Of a DNA stretch of 57,587 bases, positions 31,166 to 39,183 are shown in pieces. The notes beneath the pieces were generated by a model. That model was not told where the DNA came from and did not search any database. It was given only the letters and a program-made list of their open reading frames with translations. The stretch spans positions 1 to 57,587 of the forward strand of contig JAILRE010000021.1 in NCBI GenBank assembly GCA_024698505.1. The letters run 5' to 3'. Made by a program: the position numbers and the translations under genes. The stretch's first letter is position 1; each line of letters starts with the position of its first letter. The DNA comes from Clostridiales bacterium. Lineage in GTDB: Bacteria > Bacillota > Clostridia > Christensenellales > CAG-138.

Positions 31166-32335
31166 ATGGAGGCAGAAGCAATAAAGCTGAATAAGCCCGA
31201 GGCAAGGCCCGAACCGGAAAGGCATCATTTCGACTTCCCGCTGTTCATAGTGCTCATGCTCATCTGCATGTTCGGCCTCGTCATGCTCTTTTCCGCAAGC
31301 TATTACTACGCCCAGACAAAATTCGGCGACGGCATGTATTTCCTTAAGCGTCAGCTGATATTCTTCGCCGTGGGCTTCGCGGGGCTGATGGTGCTCGCGA
31401 ACGTCAAATACAAGGTCTATCAGAAGCTCGCCATCCCCGCCTATATCGCTCTGCTTGCGATACTCGCGGCGACGCTCGTGATAGGCAAGGAATACAACGG
31501 CGCAAAGCGCTGGATCAACATAGCGGGCTTCCAGTTCCAGCCCTCCGAATTCGCCAAATTCATACTGGTGCTGGCGCTCTCGTCCGCCATGTGCTCGAAA
31601 AAGATCGTGATGCAGAACTTCATACAGGGCGTGATCCCCTGCATAGCGATACTCATTCCGATAGCGGGCCTTATAATCCTCCAGCCCAATTTCTCGATGG
31701 TAATAATCCTCGCACTCGTCACCTACGCCATGCTGTATCTCGGCGGGACGAGGCTCTCGCACAGGTTCCTGCTGGTCGTGGTGGGGCTGTTGGCGGGCAT
31801 AATAGTGCTGTATCTGAAGAGCTACCGCTCCAGCAGGATCAGCGCGTGGTGGAATCCCGAGGCGGATCCCTCCGGCGCGAGCTTCCAGCCCATGCAGTCC
31901 CGTATCGCGCTCGGCAACGGCGGGCTCTTCGGCCAGGGGCTCAATTACAGCCGCCAGAAGCTGCTCTTCCTCCCCGAGAGGGAGAACGACTACATACTTG
32001 CGATTATAGGCGAGGAGCTCGGCTTCGTCGGATGTCTGCTGCTGCTCGCGGCGTACTTCTTCGTGATCTACAGGGGCATAACGATCGCCCTGCGCTGCCG
32101 CGACCGCTTCGGCAGGCTGTTTGCAGGCGGCATAATCGCCGTGCTTGCGATACAGGTAATAATCAACGTCGGCGTCGTCACGAGCGCTATCCCCTCCACG
32201 GGGCAGACGCTGCCATTCGTAAGCTACGGAGGGACCTCGCTGATAGTGTTCCTATGCGCGATGGGGATACTGCTGAACATCTCCCGATACACCGAGATAG
32301 ACACCAAGAATGCAAGAAGAACGGAAGAACAATAA
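31166..32335 (+). CDS. ftsW: FtsW/SpoVE-type SEDS glycosyltransferase
   Basis: 389 residues with about ten membrane helices. SEDS signatures: LMLFSASYYYAQTKFGDGMYFLKRQ, KRWINIAGFQFQPSEFAKF, LQPNFSM, PERENDYILAIIGEELGFVG, and SAIPSTGQTLPFVSYGGTSL. It polymerises lipid II at the septum together with the PBP encoded at 24798. Short cytoplasmic N-terminus rich in Glu/Pro. 17 bases after murD; overlaps the divIB start by 26 bases. Whether it is the vegetative (FtsW) or sporulation (SpoVE) form cannot be decided here. Confidence 0.93.
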   Translation: MEAEAIKLNKPEARPEPERHHFDFPLFIVLMLICMFGLVMLFSASYYYAQTKFGDGMYFLKRQLIFFAVGFAGLMVLANVKYKVYQKLAIPAYIALLAILAATLVIGKEYNGAKRWINIAGFQFQPSEFAKFILVLALSSAMCSKKIVMQNFIQGVIPCIAILIPIAGLIILQPNFSMVIILALVTYAMLYLGGTRLSHRFLLVVVGLLAGIIVLYLKSYRSSRISAWWNPEADPSGASFQPMQSRIALGNGGLFGQGLNYSRQKLLFLPERENDYILAIIGEELGFVGCLLLLAAYFFVIYRGITIALRCRDRFGRLFAGGIIAVLAIQVIINVGVVTSAIPSTGQTLPFVSYGGTSLIVFLCAMGILLNISRYTEIDTKNARRTEEQ

Positions 32336-33338
32336 AATAGGCGAAAGGATGCTGGACAAGAAGTTCACTCGGGATCCCGCCGCCAAGGAGCGCCGCAGAG
32401 CGCCCGAGGAACCCGCTCCCGAGAGGCCGAAGAGCGCAGGACGCAGGATCGCCCTCGTTTTCGTCATACTCATTCTCGCGGCTGCGGTCGGCGCGCTGCT
32501 CCTCTACTTCTTCGCAAAGGTCGAATCGATCACGGTCACGGGAAACGAAAGGTATTCCGAAAACGACGTAATAAACCTCTCCGGCCTTTACACCGGAAAG
32601 AACATATTCCTCTATGACCTCGGCGCCGCGAAAAGGGAGATCGAGAAGGATCCCTATATCCGCGTCAACGGCATAAGGAGGGTCTTCCCCCACGGGCTCG
32701 CAATAGACGTTTCCGAGCGGGAGGAATACGCCGCCATAGTGAACGCGGGCGGCACTTTCGCGATAATCGACAGCACGGGGCTGATACTCTCCATAGAGCG
32801 AAGGACGAGCATATCCGGCCTCATACCCGTGCAGGGGCTCTCCTCCATGGGCTATAGCGTCGGCACGAGGATCGACGCCGACAAGAGCAAGCTCCGCCCC
32901 TACACCCTTTTGCAGATACTCGAAGGCATAGGCGACAGGCGCGGCGATATCACGTACATCGATATCTCCAACACCTCGAACGTAAAGATAGGAATAAAAG
33001 GCGAACTGACCGTGATGCTCGGGGATTCCGTGGATATCCCCTCCAAGGTCGAGCGCATGTTCCGCGTGCTTGAACTGGTGGATCCCGCGAAAACCAAAGG
33101 AACCATCCTCTATATCAACTCCACAGGCTCCTCGGATATAAGCTACCCGACGCCCGTGCCCACGGAAACTCCGGAACCCACGTATACGCCGGAGCCGACC
33201 GAAGAGCCCGTGGAGACTGATGATCCCGACAACACCGGCGAACCCTCCGATACGGACGCGCCGGATGAGACGGAAGCTCCGGAAGAGACGGAGACGCCCT
33301 CCGATACCGAAGAACCCGCCGAGACCGGCGAGGGCTGA
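32310..33338 (+). CDS. divIB: Cell division protein FtsQ/DivIB with a long acidic PT-rich tail
   Basis: 342 residues. Cytoplasmic basic part, one transmembrane helix (about 46-66), a POTRA domain (VESITVTGNERYSENDVINLSGLYTGKNIFLYD), the beta domain to about residue 275, then about 65 residues of Pro, Thr, Glu, Asp and Ser with repeated PEPTEEP-like and DTEEP-like units. DivIB tails are usually short, so this one is notable. It links FtsL/DivIC and the septal synthases. The start overlaps ftsW; the ATG at 32349 is an alternative. No murG lies between ftsW and this gene, unlike in most dcw clusters. Confidence 0.85.
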   Translation: MQEERKNNKIGERMLDKKFTRDPAAKERRRAPEEPAPERPKSAGRRIALVFVILILAAAVGALLLYFFAKVESITVTGNERYSENDVINLSGLYTGKNIFLYDLGAAKREIEKDPYIRVNGIRRVFPHGLAIDVSEREEYAAIVNAGGTFAIIDSTGLILSIERRTSISGLIPVQGLSSMGYSVGTRIDADKSKLRPYTLLQILEGIGDRRGDITYIDISNTSNVKIGIKGELTVMLGDSVDIPSKVERMFRVLELVDPAKTKGTILYINSTGSSDISYPTPVPTETPEPTYTPEPTEEPVETDDPDNTGEPSDTDAPDETEAPEETETPSDTEEPAETGEG

Positions 33339-33385
33339 TAACGGCCTTTCGCGATCATATCCCGGTCTCTCAGGATAGAGTTATT

Positions 33386-33410
33386 GAAAAAAGCGGGAGC
33401 CTGCTCCCGC
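33386..33410 (-). terminator. Orphan terminator on the minus strand in the divIB-ftsA gap
   Basis: Stem GCGGGAGC/GCTCCCGC (33393-33400 with 33403-33410), followed only on the minus strand by TTTTTT. No plus-strand T-run and no annotated minus-strand gene. Upstream on the minus strand are a promoter-like TTGTGC-17-TAATAT near 33520-33550 and GGAGGAG with an ATG at about 33475, whose frame runs through the hairpin without a stop. It implies a short antisense or peptide transcript. Confidence 0.5.
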
Positions 33411-33546
33411 CGCCCCGACCCGACGCGGCTGCCCGAAAAGACCAGGCGGCCGCAAAAACAGAACAGCATATCGGATCACTCCTCCGGAACGATGGGCCGC
33501 AGGTGTGTTTATTCATAATTAATTCATATTATTTGCCAATAAAGTG

Positions 33547-33576
33547 TTGCACAACATATTGTGGTTATGCTATAAT
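33547..33576 (+). promoter_or_regulatory. Promoter of ftsA-ftsZ
   Basis: TTGCAC (33547-33552), 18-base spacer, TGC-TATAAT (33571-33576, extended -10). The spacer contains the palindrome CACAA-CATA-TTGTG (33550-33563), a possible operator. Confidence 0.65.
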
Positions 33577-33650
33577 GTAAAAGCATTTAAGCAACAACAT
33601 ATTCCGGGCGGGCGAAAATTCGCCCTTCCCCGCCAAAATGCTTTTACGGA
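33577..33650 (+). promoter_or_regulatory. Inverted repeat spanning the ftsA leader up to the ribosome binding site
   Basis: GTAAAAGCATTT (33577-33588) and AAATGCTTTTAC (33636-33647) are a perfect 12-base inverted repeat, enclosing GGGCGAA-aa-TTCGCCC (33610-33625); GGAG follows immediately at 33648-33651, 8 bases before the ftsA ATG. If transcription starts near 33583, only about half of the left arm is in the RNA, so a DNA operator role is also possible. Confidence 0.5.
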
Positions 33651-33659
33651 GTGCATACG

Positions 33660-34829
33660 ATGCGTCACAGCGCGATCCTCGATATAGGCAGCACCAAGGT
33701 GGTCTGCATGATAGTAAGCTCCGATCCCGACGGAGCTATAATCGTCCACGGCACCGGGATCAGGGAGTATTCCGGCTACAGGCTGGGCGAGCTTCCCGTC
33801 AAGAGGGAGCTTGCGGAGGCCGTCGCCGCCGCCGTCCATTCCGCGGAGCGTTCCGCAAAGGTGCGCGTGCGCGATATATCGGTGGGCGTTCCCGTTCCCT
33901 TTATGGAGGTCAGGAGCGGTTCCGGCTCCGCCGAGGTCATCTCCAAGAACGGCCGCGTTACCGCCGCGGACGCCGATATCCTTATTGACAATTCCTTCGA
34001 TTTCGAGCAGCCCGACGGCTGTTCCCTGATACACAGCACGCCCGTGACCTACGTTGCGGACACGATACCCATATCCGGTTCCCCTTTGGGGCTCCCCTGC
34101 GGGATACTTTCTGCCGAAGTTTCTCATTGTTTCGTTGACAATCACTATAAAGATATGGTAAACTCAATACTTGGGGAGATAGGGATATCCGCCGAGTCCT
34201 TTGTATCGTCGGCGCTTGCCGCCGCGTGCTTCGTCGTCCCCGAGGAAATACGCGCGAGCTCGGTGCTCCTCGTTGACTGCGGGGGCACCCATACCGACGT
34301 TTCGCTCCTTCGCGGCAACGCGATAGTCTCCTGCGATTCGATCGGCATAGGCGGCCGTCATTTCACTTCGGATCTCTGCTACGGCCTGAGGCTTCCCACG
34401 GGCGTTGCGGAGGACATAAAGCGCAGATACGTCTTCTCCCTCGATTACGGCGAAAGCTGCGAGAGGGTGAGGATCCCCAACGAGGGCGTGTTCGATATAG
34501 AGCATTCCCTCATACAACTCATCATTGAGTCCCGCGCGGACGAGCTCTGCGAGATGCTCGCCGAAAGTCTCGACAAAATGGCCGACAGGAAGACCCCGGT
34601 ATGGCTCGTAGGCAGCGGCCTCGGCCTTATGCGCGGGGCGAAGGAATTCCTGGAGGGCAGGCTCGGAAGGGACGTCGCGGTGTCCATGCCGTCCGTAGGA
34701 AGGCTCGGCTCGGTGAGCTTCGCGGCGGCGTACGGGCTTGCGGATTTCTCGCTTTTCCGCATGGGCCGCTCAAGCGCCATCAAGAAGACCGAAAGGTATC
34801 TGAGGCGCACTTTCGACTGGAGAACATAA
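33660..34829 (+). CDS. ftsA: Divergent FtsA-like actin homologue
   Basis: 389 residues from the ATG at 33660. ATPase motifs: LDIGSTKVVCMIV (phosphate 1), an SHS2-type insertion (VRDISVGVPVPFMEVRSGSGSAEVISKNGRVTAAD), VLLVDCGGTHTDVSLLRGN (phosphate 2), and VWLVGSGLGLMRGAKEFLE (adenine region). The C-terminus SSAIKKTERYLRRTFDW is a basic amphipathic helix like the FtsA membrane-targeting sequence. It should anchor FtsZ filaments to the membrane. Sequence is far from textbook FtsA, so the symbol rests on motifs, the C-terminal helix and its position directly before ftsZ. Confidence 0.8.
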   Translation: MRHSAILDIGSTKVVCMIVSSDPDGAIIVHGTGIREYSGYRLGELPVKRELAEAVAAAVHSAERSAKVRVRDISVGVPVPFMEVRSGSGSAEVISKNGRVTAADADILIDNSFDFEQPDGCSLIHSTPVTYVADTIPISGSPLGLPCGILSAEVSHCFVDNHYKDMVNSILGEIGISAESFVSSALAAACFVVPEEIRASSVLLVDCGGTHTDVSLLRGNAIVSCDSIGIGGRHFTSDLCYGLRLPTGVAEDIKRRYVFSLDYGESCERVRIPNEGVFDIEHSLIQLIIESRADELCEMLAESLDKMADRKTPVWLVGSGLGLMRGAKEFLEGRLGRDVAVSMPSVGRLGSVSFAAAYGLADFSLFRMGRSSAIKKTERYLRRTFDWRT

Positions 34830-34865
34830 CCTCAATCCAACACACAGCCACGGAGGAAAAATATT

Positions 34866-36395
34866 ATGGCATTCGATTTCGAACTGGATCACGATTCGGG
34901 CAATCTTGCCCAACTTAAGGTCATCGGCGTCGGCGGCGCCGGCGGAAACGCCGTCAACCGCATGGTGGAGGCCGGCCTCGACAACGTCGAGTTCATCTCC
35001 ATCAACACCGATAAGCAGGCCTTGAACAATTCCAAAGCAGACGTTAAACTGCAGATCGGCGAAAAGGTCACCAAGGGCCTCGGCGCCGGCGCCAAGCCCG
35101 AAAAGGGCCAGTCCGCCGCGGAGGAGAGCGTTGAAGAGATCTCCGAGCTTATGCGCGGAGCGGATCTCGTCTTCATCACCGCCGGTATGGGCGGCGGCAC
35201 CGGCACGGGCGCCGCACCCATCGTAGCCAAGGCCGCCAAGGATATGGGCATCCTCACCTTCGGCGTTGTTACGAAGCCCTTCTTCTTCGAGGGCCGCGCC
35301 AGGATGAAGAACGCCATGACCGGTATCGACAAGCTCAGGGGCGTTGTCGATGCTCTCATCGTGATCCCGAACGACCGCGTTCTGAAGGTCGCGGGTGACA
35401 TGCCCGCCAACGACGCTTTCCGCGTTGCCGACGATATCCTCCGTCAGGGCGTTCAGGGCATTTCCGACGTCATCACCAAGCCCTCCCTCATCAACTGCGA
35501 CTTTGAGGACATCAGGACGATCATGCAGAACAGCGGCATGGCGCACATGGGCATCGGCGTTGCGAAGGGCGACAAGGGCTGCATCGAGGCCGTAAAGCAG
35601 GCCGTAGAGAGCCCCCTGCTCGAGACCACGATCGACGGCGCGAAGGGCGTCCTCATCCACATCGTGGGCGGCAACCGCTTCACCCTAAACGAGTTCAACG
35701 AGGGCTGCATGCCCGTTCAGGAGGTCGTCGATCCCGACGCCATCATAATCGTCGCCATGAGCAACGAGGAAGATATGGGCGATACCGTCAGGGCGACCGT
35801 TATCGCCACCGGTTTCGGCTGGGGCGAGTACGATCTTTCCGGTCAGTCCCCCGCTCCCAAGCCCGCCGAGAAGCCCTTCGGCTATAAGCCCGAGCCCAAG
35901 CCCGAGGTCAAGCCGGAGCCCGAAGCAAAGCCCGAGCCCGAGTACAAGCCCGAGCCCGAGTACAAGCCCGAGCCCCAGTTCAGGCCGGACGACCGCATTT
36001 TCAGGGATGAGCCCGATTTCACTCCCCGCGCGGAAGTGAAGCCCGAGCCCGAGTATAAGCCCGAGCCCGAGGCGGAGCCTTCCGTTGGCTACAACCGTCC
36101 CCGTAATTTCGATCCCGCCAGGACCTACGCCCCCGTTCCCGAAAGGGAGGCCGAGGAGTACAGGCCCCGTTACAGGGATGAGGACGAGCTCAAGACCACG
36201 GACCTCGGCGCCTCCCGCGGGATCCGCCGCGACACCAAGGAGCCCGACTACTACTCCGAGCAGGTAAGGGAGAAGCCCATCCCCCGCCGCACCATGACGG
36301 AAGAGAACAACGACCGCCGCGAAAGCAGCTTCGTCGGCCGCGTCGGGCTTGAGGTTCCCTCCTTCCTCCGTCACAAGAACAAGGGCAAGAAATAA
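34866..36395 (+). CDS. ftsZ: Cell division GTPase FtsZ with an unusually long KPEPE-repeat linker
   Basis: 509 residues against the usual 350-400. The GTPase core is standard: [36 protein letters not shown] (tubulin signature, about 105-116), NDRVLKV, and the T7-loop region with [12 protein letters not shown]. After about residue 325 comes a 160-residue linker of repeated [11 protein letters not shown] units followed by Arg/Glu-rich sequence, then the C-terminal peptide [15 protein letters not shown] that binds FtsA and other partners. ATG at 34866 with GGAGG about 10 bases upstream; 36 bases after ftsA; ends at a strong terminator. Confidence 0.98.
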   Translation: MAFDFELDHDSGNLAQLKVIGVGGAGGNAVNRMVEAGLDNVEFISINTDKQALNNSKADVKLQIGEKVTKGLGAGAKPEKGQSAAEESVEEISELMRGADLVFITAGMGGGTGTGAAPIVAKAAKDMGILTFGVVTKPFFFEGRARMKNAMTGIDKLRGVVDALIVIPNDRVLKVAGDMPANDAFRVADDILRQGVQGISDVITKPSLINCDFEDIRTIMQNSGMAHMGIGVAKGDKGCIEAVKQAVESPLLETTIDGAKGVLIHIVGGNRFTLNEFNEGCMPVQEVVDPDAIIIVAMSNEEDMGDTVRATVIATGFGWGEYDLSGQSPAPKPAEKPFGYKPEPKPEVKPEPEAKPEPEYKPEPEYKPEPQFRPDDRIFRDEPDFTPRAEVKPEPEYKPEPEAEPSVGYNRPRNFDPARTYAPVPEREAEEYRPRYRDEDELKTTDLGASRGIRRDTKEPDYYSEQVREKPIPRRTMTEENNDRRESSFVGRVGLEVPSFLRHKNKGKK

Positions 36396-36408
36396 ACCGA
36401 TAACCGTA

Positions 36409-36437
36409 ACAGGCGGGTGATACCCGCCTGTTTTTTT
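36409..36437 (+). terminator. Terminator of the dcw cluster
   Basis: Stem ACAGGCGGGT/ACCCGCCTGT (36409-36418 with 36422-36431), loop GAT, then seven T. Confidence 0.95.
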
Positions 36438-36457
36438 CGCATTTTCAAAATTATATG

Positions 36458-36505
36458 TTGACACATTCATATGAATGTGCTATCATATGAATAAAGATTC
36501 ATATG
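36458..36505 (+). promoter_or_regulatory. Promoter and two operators of the metal-export operon
   Basis: TTGACA (36458-36463), 17-base spacer, TATCAT (36481-36486). The palindrome CACATTCATATGAATGTG (36462-36479) lies between -35 and -10, and CATATGAAT-N4-ATTCATATG (36484-36505) covers the start-site region. Both carry ATTCAT/ATGAAT half-sites typical of ArsR/SmtB-family operators; binding by the ArsR protein encoded next would block polymerase until metal is bound. Confidence 0.85.
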
Positions 36506-36518
36506 TGAGGTGTACGTC

Positions 36519-36869
36519 ATGGCGCATAAACACGATCATTCACAGGCGATAAAGGCCGTTTGCGAGCAGCTTCCCTCCGACGAGCTGCTCTGCGATCTGG
36601 GCGACCTTTTCAAGCTCTTCGGCGATACGACGAGGATCAAGATACTCTACTCCCTCTTTGAGAGCGAGCTCTGCGTCTGCGCGATAGCGGAGCTTCTGAA
36701 GATGGAGCAGTCGGCCATCTCGCATCAGCTGAAGATACTCAAGGACGCGAAGCTCGTCGGCTGCCGCAGGAGCGGGAGGACGAACGTCTATTTCCTCGCG
36801 GACGATCACGTGAGGAGCATCATCTATCAGGGCTTCGAGCACCTGACCGAGGACGAAGAAAAACAATAA
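36519..36869 (+). CDS. ArsR/SmtB-family metal-sensing repressor
   Basis: 116 residues from the ATG at 36519. Winged helix: LGDLFKLFGDTTRIKILYSLFESELCVCAIAELLKMEQSAISHQLKILKDAKLVGCRRSGRTNVYFL. The ELCVC motif in the third helix is the CadC/ArsR-type Cys metal site, while the His-rich start (MAHKHDHSQ) and the C-terminal helix (DDHVRSIIYQGFEHL) offer further His/Asp ligands as in zinc sensors. It probably derepresses on binding Cd, Pb or Zn. Two palindromic operators lie in its own promoter. First gene of the operon with an HMA protein and a P-type ATPase. Confidence 0.92.
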   Translation: MAHKHDHSQAIKAVCEQLPSDELLCDLGDLFKLFGDTTRIKILYSLFESELCVCAIAELLKMEQSAISHQLKILKDAKLVGCRRSGRTNVYFLADDHVRSIIYQGFEHLTEDEEKQ

Positions 36870-36881
36870 GGGAGGCAATCC

Positions 36882-37103
36882 ATGAAAAAGACTTTTGCGC
36901 TTGAGGATCTTGACTGCGCCAACTGCGCCGCCAAGATGGAGAACGGCATCAAGAAGCTTGAGGGAGTGAAGGACGCCTCCGTAAGCTTCATCATGCAGAA
37001 AATGACCATTGAAGCGGAGGAAGGCGCCGATTTCGGCGAGCTGATGAAGAGGGTCGTCAAGACCTGCAAAAAGATAGAACCCGACTGCGTTATCAAATTA
37101 TGA
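36882..37103 (+). CDS. Heavy-metal-associated (HMA) domain protein
   Basis: 73 residues, one complete HMA fold: FALEDLDCANCAAKMENGIKKLEGVKDASVSFIMQKMTIEAE with the metal-binding CANC. The fold usually forms the N-terminus of CadA/ZntA ATPases, but here it is a separate protein, and the ATPase next door has no HMA domain of its own. It likely acts as a metallochaperone or detached sensor domain for that pump. Its stop codon overlaps the ATPase start (ATGA). A second CxxC-like pair is not present; the C-terminal KTCKKIEPDCVIKL has two more Cys. Confidence 0.9.
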   Translation: MKKTFALEDLDCANCAAKMENGIKKLEGVKDASVSFIMQKMTIEAEEGADFGELMKRVVKTCKKIEPDCVIKL

Positions 37104-38962
37104 CAAGGAAACAGAAAAAGACGCTTATAAGGATAATCGCGGCGGGCGCGCTGTTTGCCGCCGCGCTGCTCGTCAGGCATTTCGTTCCCGGGCTGCCTTG
37201 GTGGGCGGAGCTCGTCATGTTCATAGTCCCCTACCTTGCCGCGGGATACGACGTGCTGATAAAGGCCGCCCGAAACATCGTCCGCGGTCAGGTTTTCGAC
37301 GAGAACTTCCTTATGGGGCTTGCGACGATCGGCGCTTTCGCAGTGCGTGAATATCCCGAGGCGGCGGCGGTAATGCTCTTCTACCAGATAGGCGAGCTCT
37401 TCCAGAGCGTTGCCGTGGGCAGGAGCAGGCGATCCATCGCCGCGCTGATGGATATAAGGCCCGATCACGCCGTCGTGATAAGGGACGGCGAGGAGATCGA
37501 GGTCTCCCCCGAGGAGGTCGCTCCCGGCGAGGAGATAATCGTCAGAGTCGGCGAACGCATCCCGCTCGACGGAATGATAGTCAGCGGCTCCACCTCGCTG
37601 AACACCGTGGCGCTGACGGGCGAATCCGCCCCGCGCGACTGCGGCGAGGGTGAGAACGTATTGAGCGGCGCTGTGAACATCGGCGGCGTCATCCGCGTCA
37701 AGACCACCGGGACCTACTCCGAGAGCACCGTCGCGAGGATACTCGAGCTCGTCGAGTCCTCCTCCGAAAAGAAGGCCAAGACGGAGAATTTCATTACCCG
37801 ATTCGCAAGGTTTTACACGCCCGCGGTAGTTGCGGCGGCGCTGATACTTGCGCTCGTGCCGCCCCTTGTATTCAAAGCCGATTGGAGCACCTGGATCCAC
37901 AGGGCGCTGATATTCCTCGTTGTGTCCTGCCCCTGCGCGCTCGTAATATCGGTGCCGCTCTCGTTCTTCTGCGGCATGGGCGGCGCGTCGAAGTCCGGCA
38001 TACTCGTGAAGGGCTCGAACTATATGGAGGCACTCTCCAAGGTCGGCACGGTCGTGTTCGACAAGACGGGTACCCTTACGAAGGGCAGCTTCGACGTTGC
38101 GGCTATACATCCCCATACCGTATCGGAGGCGGCGCTGCTCGATATAGCGGCGATGGCGGAGAGCTACTCGAATCACCCCATCGCGAGCTCCATAGTCCGC
38201 GCGCACGGCGGGCATATCGACAAGAGCCGCATTTCGGGCGTGGAGGAGCTTTCGGGCCTCGGCATACGCGCCGTCATCGACGGGAAGACCGTTTACGCGG
38301 GCAGCCGAAAGCTGATGGAGAAGCTCGGCGTGGAGACCTCCTGCGGCGGGAACTGCCACTGCGAGGAGCGCGGCACCTGCGTTCACGTTTCGCAGGACGG
38401 CGAATACTGCGGGCATCTCATGATCTCCGACGAGGTGAAGGAAGGCTCGGAGCGCACCATAAGTGAGCTTAAGGCCCGCGGTATCGGCACAGTCATGCTG
38501 ACGGGCGATTCCGAGGCGGTCGGGAGCGAGGTCGGCGCAAGGCTCGGGCTGGACGAGGTCAGATGCGAGCTCCTTCCGCAGGACAAGGTGAGCATAGTCG
38601 AAGGCATGCTCTCCCCCAAGGGGCGCACGCTCGCGTTCGTGGGAGACGGCATAAACGACGCTCCCGTGCTTGCGATAGCGGACGTTGGCCTTGCCATGGG
38701 CGCGCTCGGTTCCGACGCGGCCATTGAGGCGGCGGACGTAGTATTGACGGACGACAAGCCCGAGAAGGTCCCCGAGGCGATACGGATCTCCAAAAAGACG
38801 ATGCGCATCGTCCGCCAGAACATCGTGTTCGCGCTCGCCGTTAAGCTTGCGGTGCTTATCCTCGGCGCGTTCGGCATAGCCAATATGTGGATAGCCGTAT
38901 TCGCGGACGTTGGCGTCGCCGTGATAGCCATTCTGAACGCGATCCGCGCAATGAAAAAATAA
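37100..38962 (+). CDS. cadA: P1B-type heavy-metal-exporting ATPase (Zn/Cd/Pb type)
   Basis: 620 residues. Motifs: TGES in the A domain, SCPCALV in the sixth membrane helix (Cys about 277 and 279), DKTGTLTKG (phosphorylated Asp about 321), HP in SNHPIASSI, and GDGINDAPVL. The CPC plus a following Lys-rich context and the VFADVGVAVIAILNAIR helix with Asp indicate the Zn2+/Cd2+/Pb2+ subgroup (ZntA/CadA). No N-terminal HMA domain. A Cys-rich insert at about 413-427 (TSCGGNCHCEERGTC) sits in the nucleotide-binding domain, which is unusual. It overlaps the HMA gene by 4 bases and is controlled by the ArsR upstream. Confidence 0.93.
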   Translation: MTRKQKKTLIRIIAAGALFAAALLVRHFVPGLPWWAELVMFIVPYLAAGYDVLIKAARNIVRGQVFDENFLMGLATIGAFAVREYPEAAAVMLFYQIGELFQSVAVGRSRRSIAALMDIRPDHAVVIRDGEEIEVSPEEVAPGEEIIVRVGERIPLDGMIVSGSTSLNTVALTGESAPRDCGEGENVLSGAVNIGGVIRVKTTGTYSESTVARILELVESSSEKKAKTENFITRFARFYTPAVVAAALILALVPPLVFKADWSTWIHRALIFLVVSCPCALVISVPLSFFCGMGGASKSGILVKGSNYMEALSKVGTVVFDKTGTLTKGSFDVAAIHPHTVSEAALLDIAAMAESYSNHPIASSIVRAHGGHIDKSRISGVEELSGLGIRAVIDGKTVYAGSRKLMEKLGVETSCGGNCHCEERGTCVHVSQDGEYCGHLMISDEVKEGSERTISELKARGIGTVMLTGDSEAVGSEVGARLGLDEVRCELLPQDKVSIVEGMLSPKGRTLAFVGDGINDAPVLAIADVGLAMGALGSDAAIEAADVVLTDDKPEKVPEAIRISKKTMRIVRQNIVFALAVKLAVLILGAFGIANMWIAVFADVGVAVIAILNAIRAMKK

Positions 38963-38986
38963 GCGCTTTGGGCATAAAAGCGCGTG

Positions 38987-39020
38987 GCCCCTGCTTTGCG
39001 GCAGCGGGCTTTTTTCTTTT
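38987..39020 (+). terminator. Terminator of the metal-export operon
   Basis: Stem GCCCCTGC/GCAGCGGGC with one bulged C (38987-38994 with 39001-39009), then TTTTTTC. A smaller GCGCTTT/AAAGCGC hairpin precedes it at about 38963-38982. Confidence 0.75.
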
Positions 39021-39095
39021 GCCGAAAAGGTTTTTCCGGCATTGCCGCTCCCGCTTTTTACCTGCGGCTCCCCTCCCTTTTGCTCACCGCCGGGG

Positions 39096-39124
39096 TTGAC
39101 AATTCCTTTCGGCGCTTATATAAT
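39096..39124 (+). promoter_or_regulatory. Consensus sigma-A promoter of mgtE
   Basis: TTGACA (39096-39101), 17-base spacer, TATAAT (39119-39124). A 16-base palindrome TGTTTACCCGTAAACA follows at 39147-39162, directly before AGGAGG (39162-39167). Confidence 0.92.
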
Positions 39125-39183
39125 AAGATGTTAAATTGGATAATTGTGTTTACCCGTAAACAGGAGGAAATAATCATGGGGAG

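Noticed and set aside
38963-39183. M-box (Mg2+) riboswitch before mgtE
   Set aside because: The transcript leader from the 39119-39124 promoter is only about 45 bases long, far too short, and no M-box core is seen.
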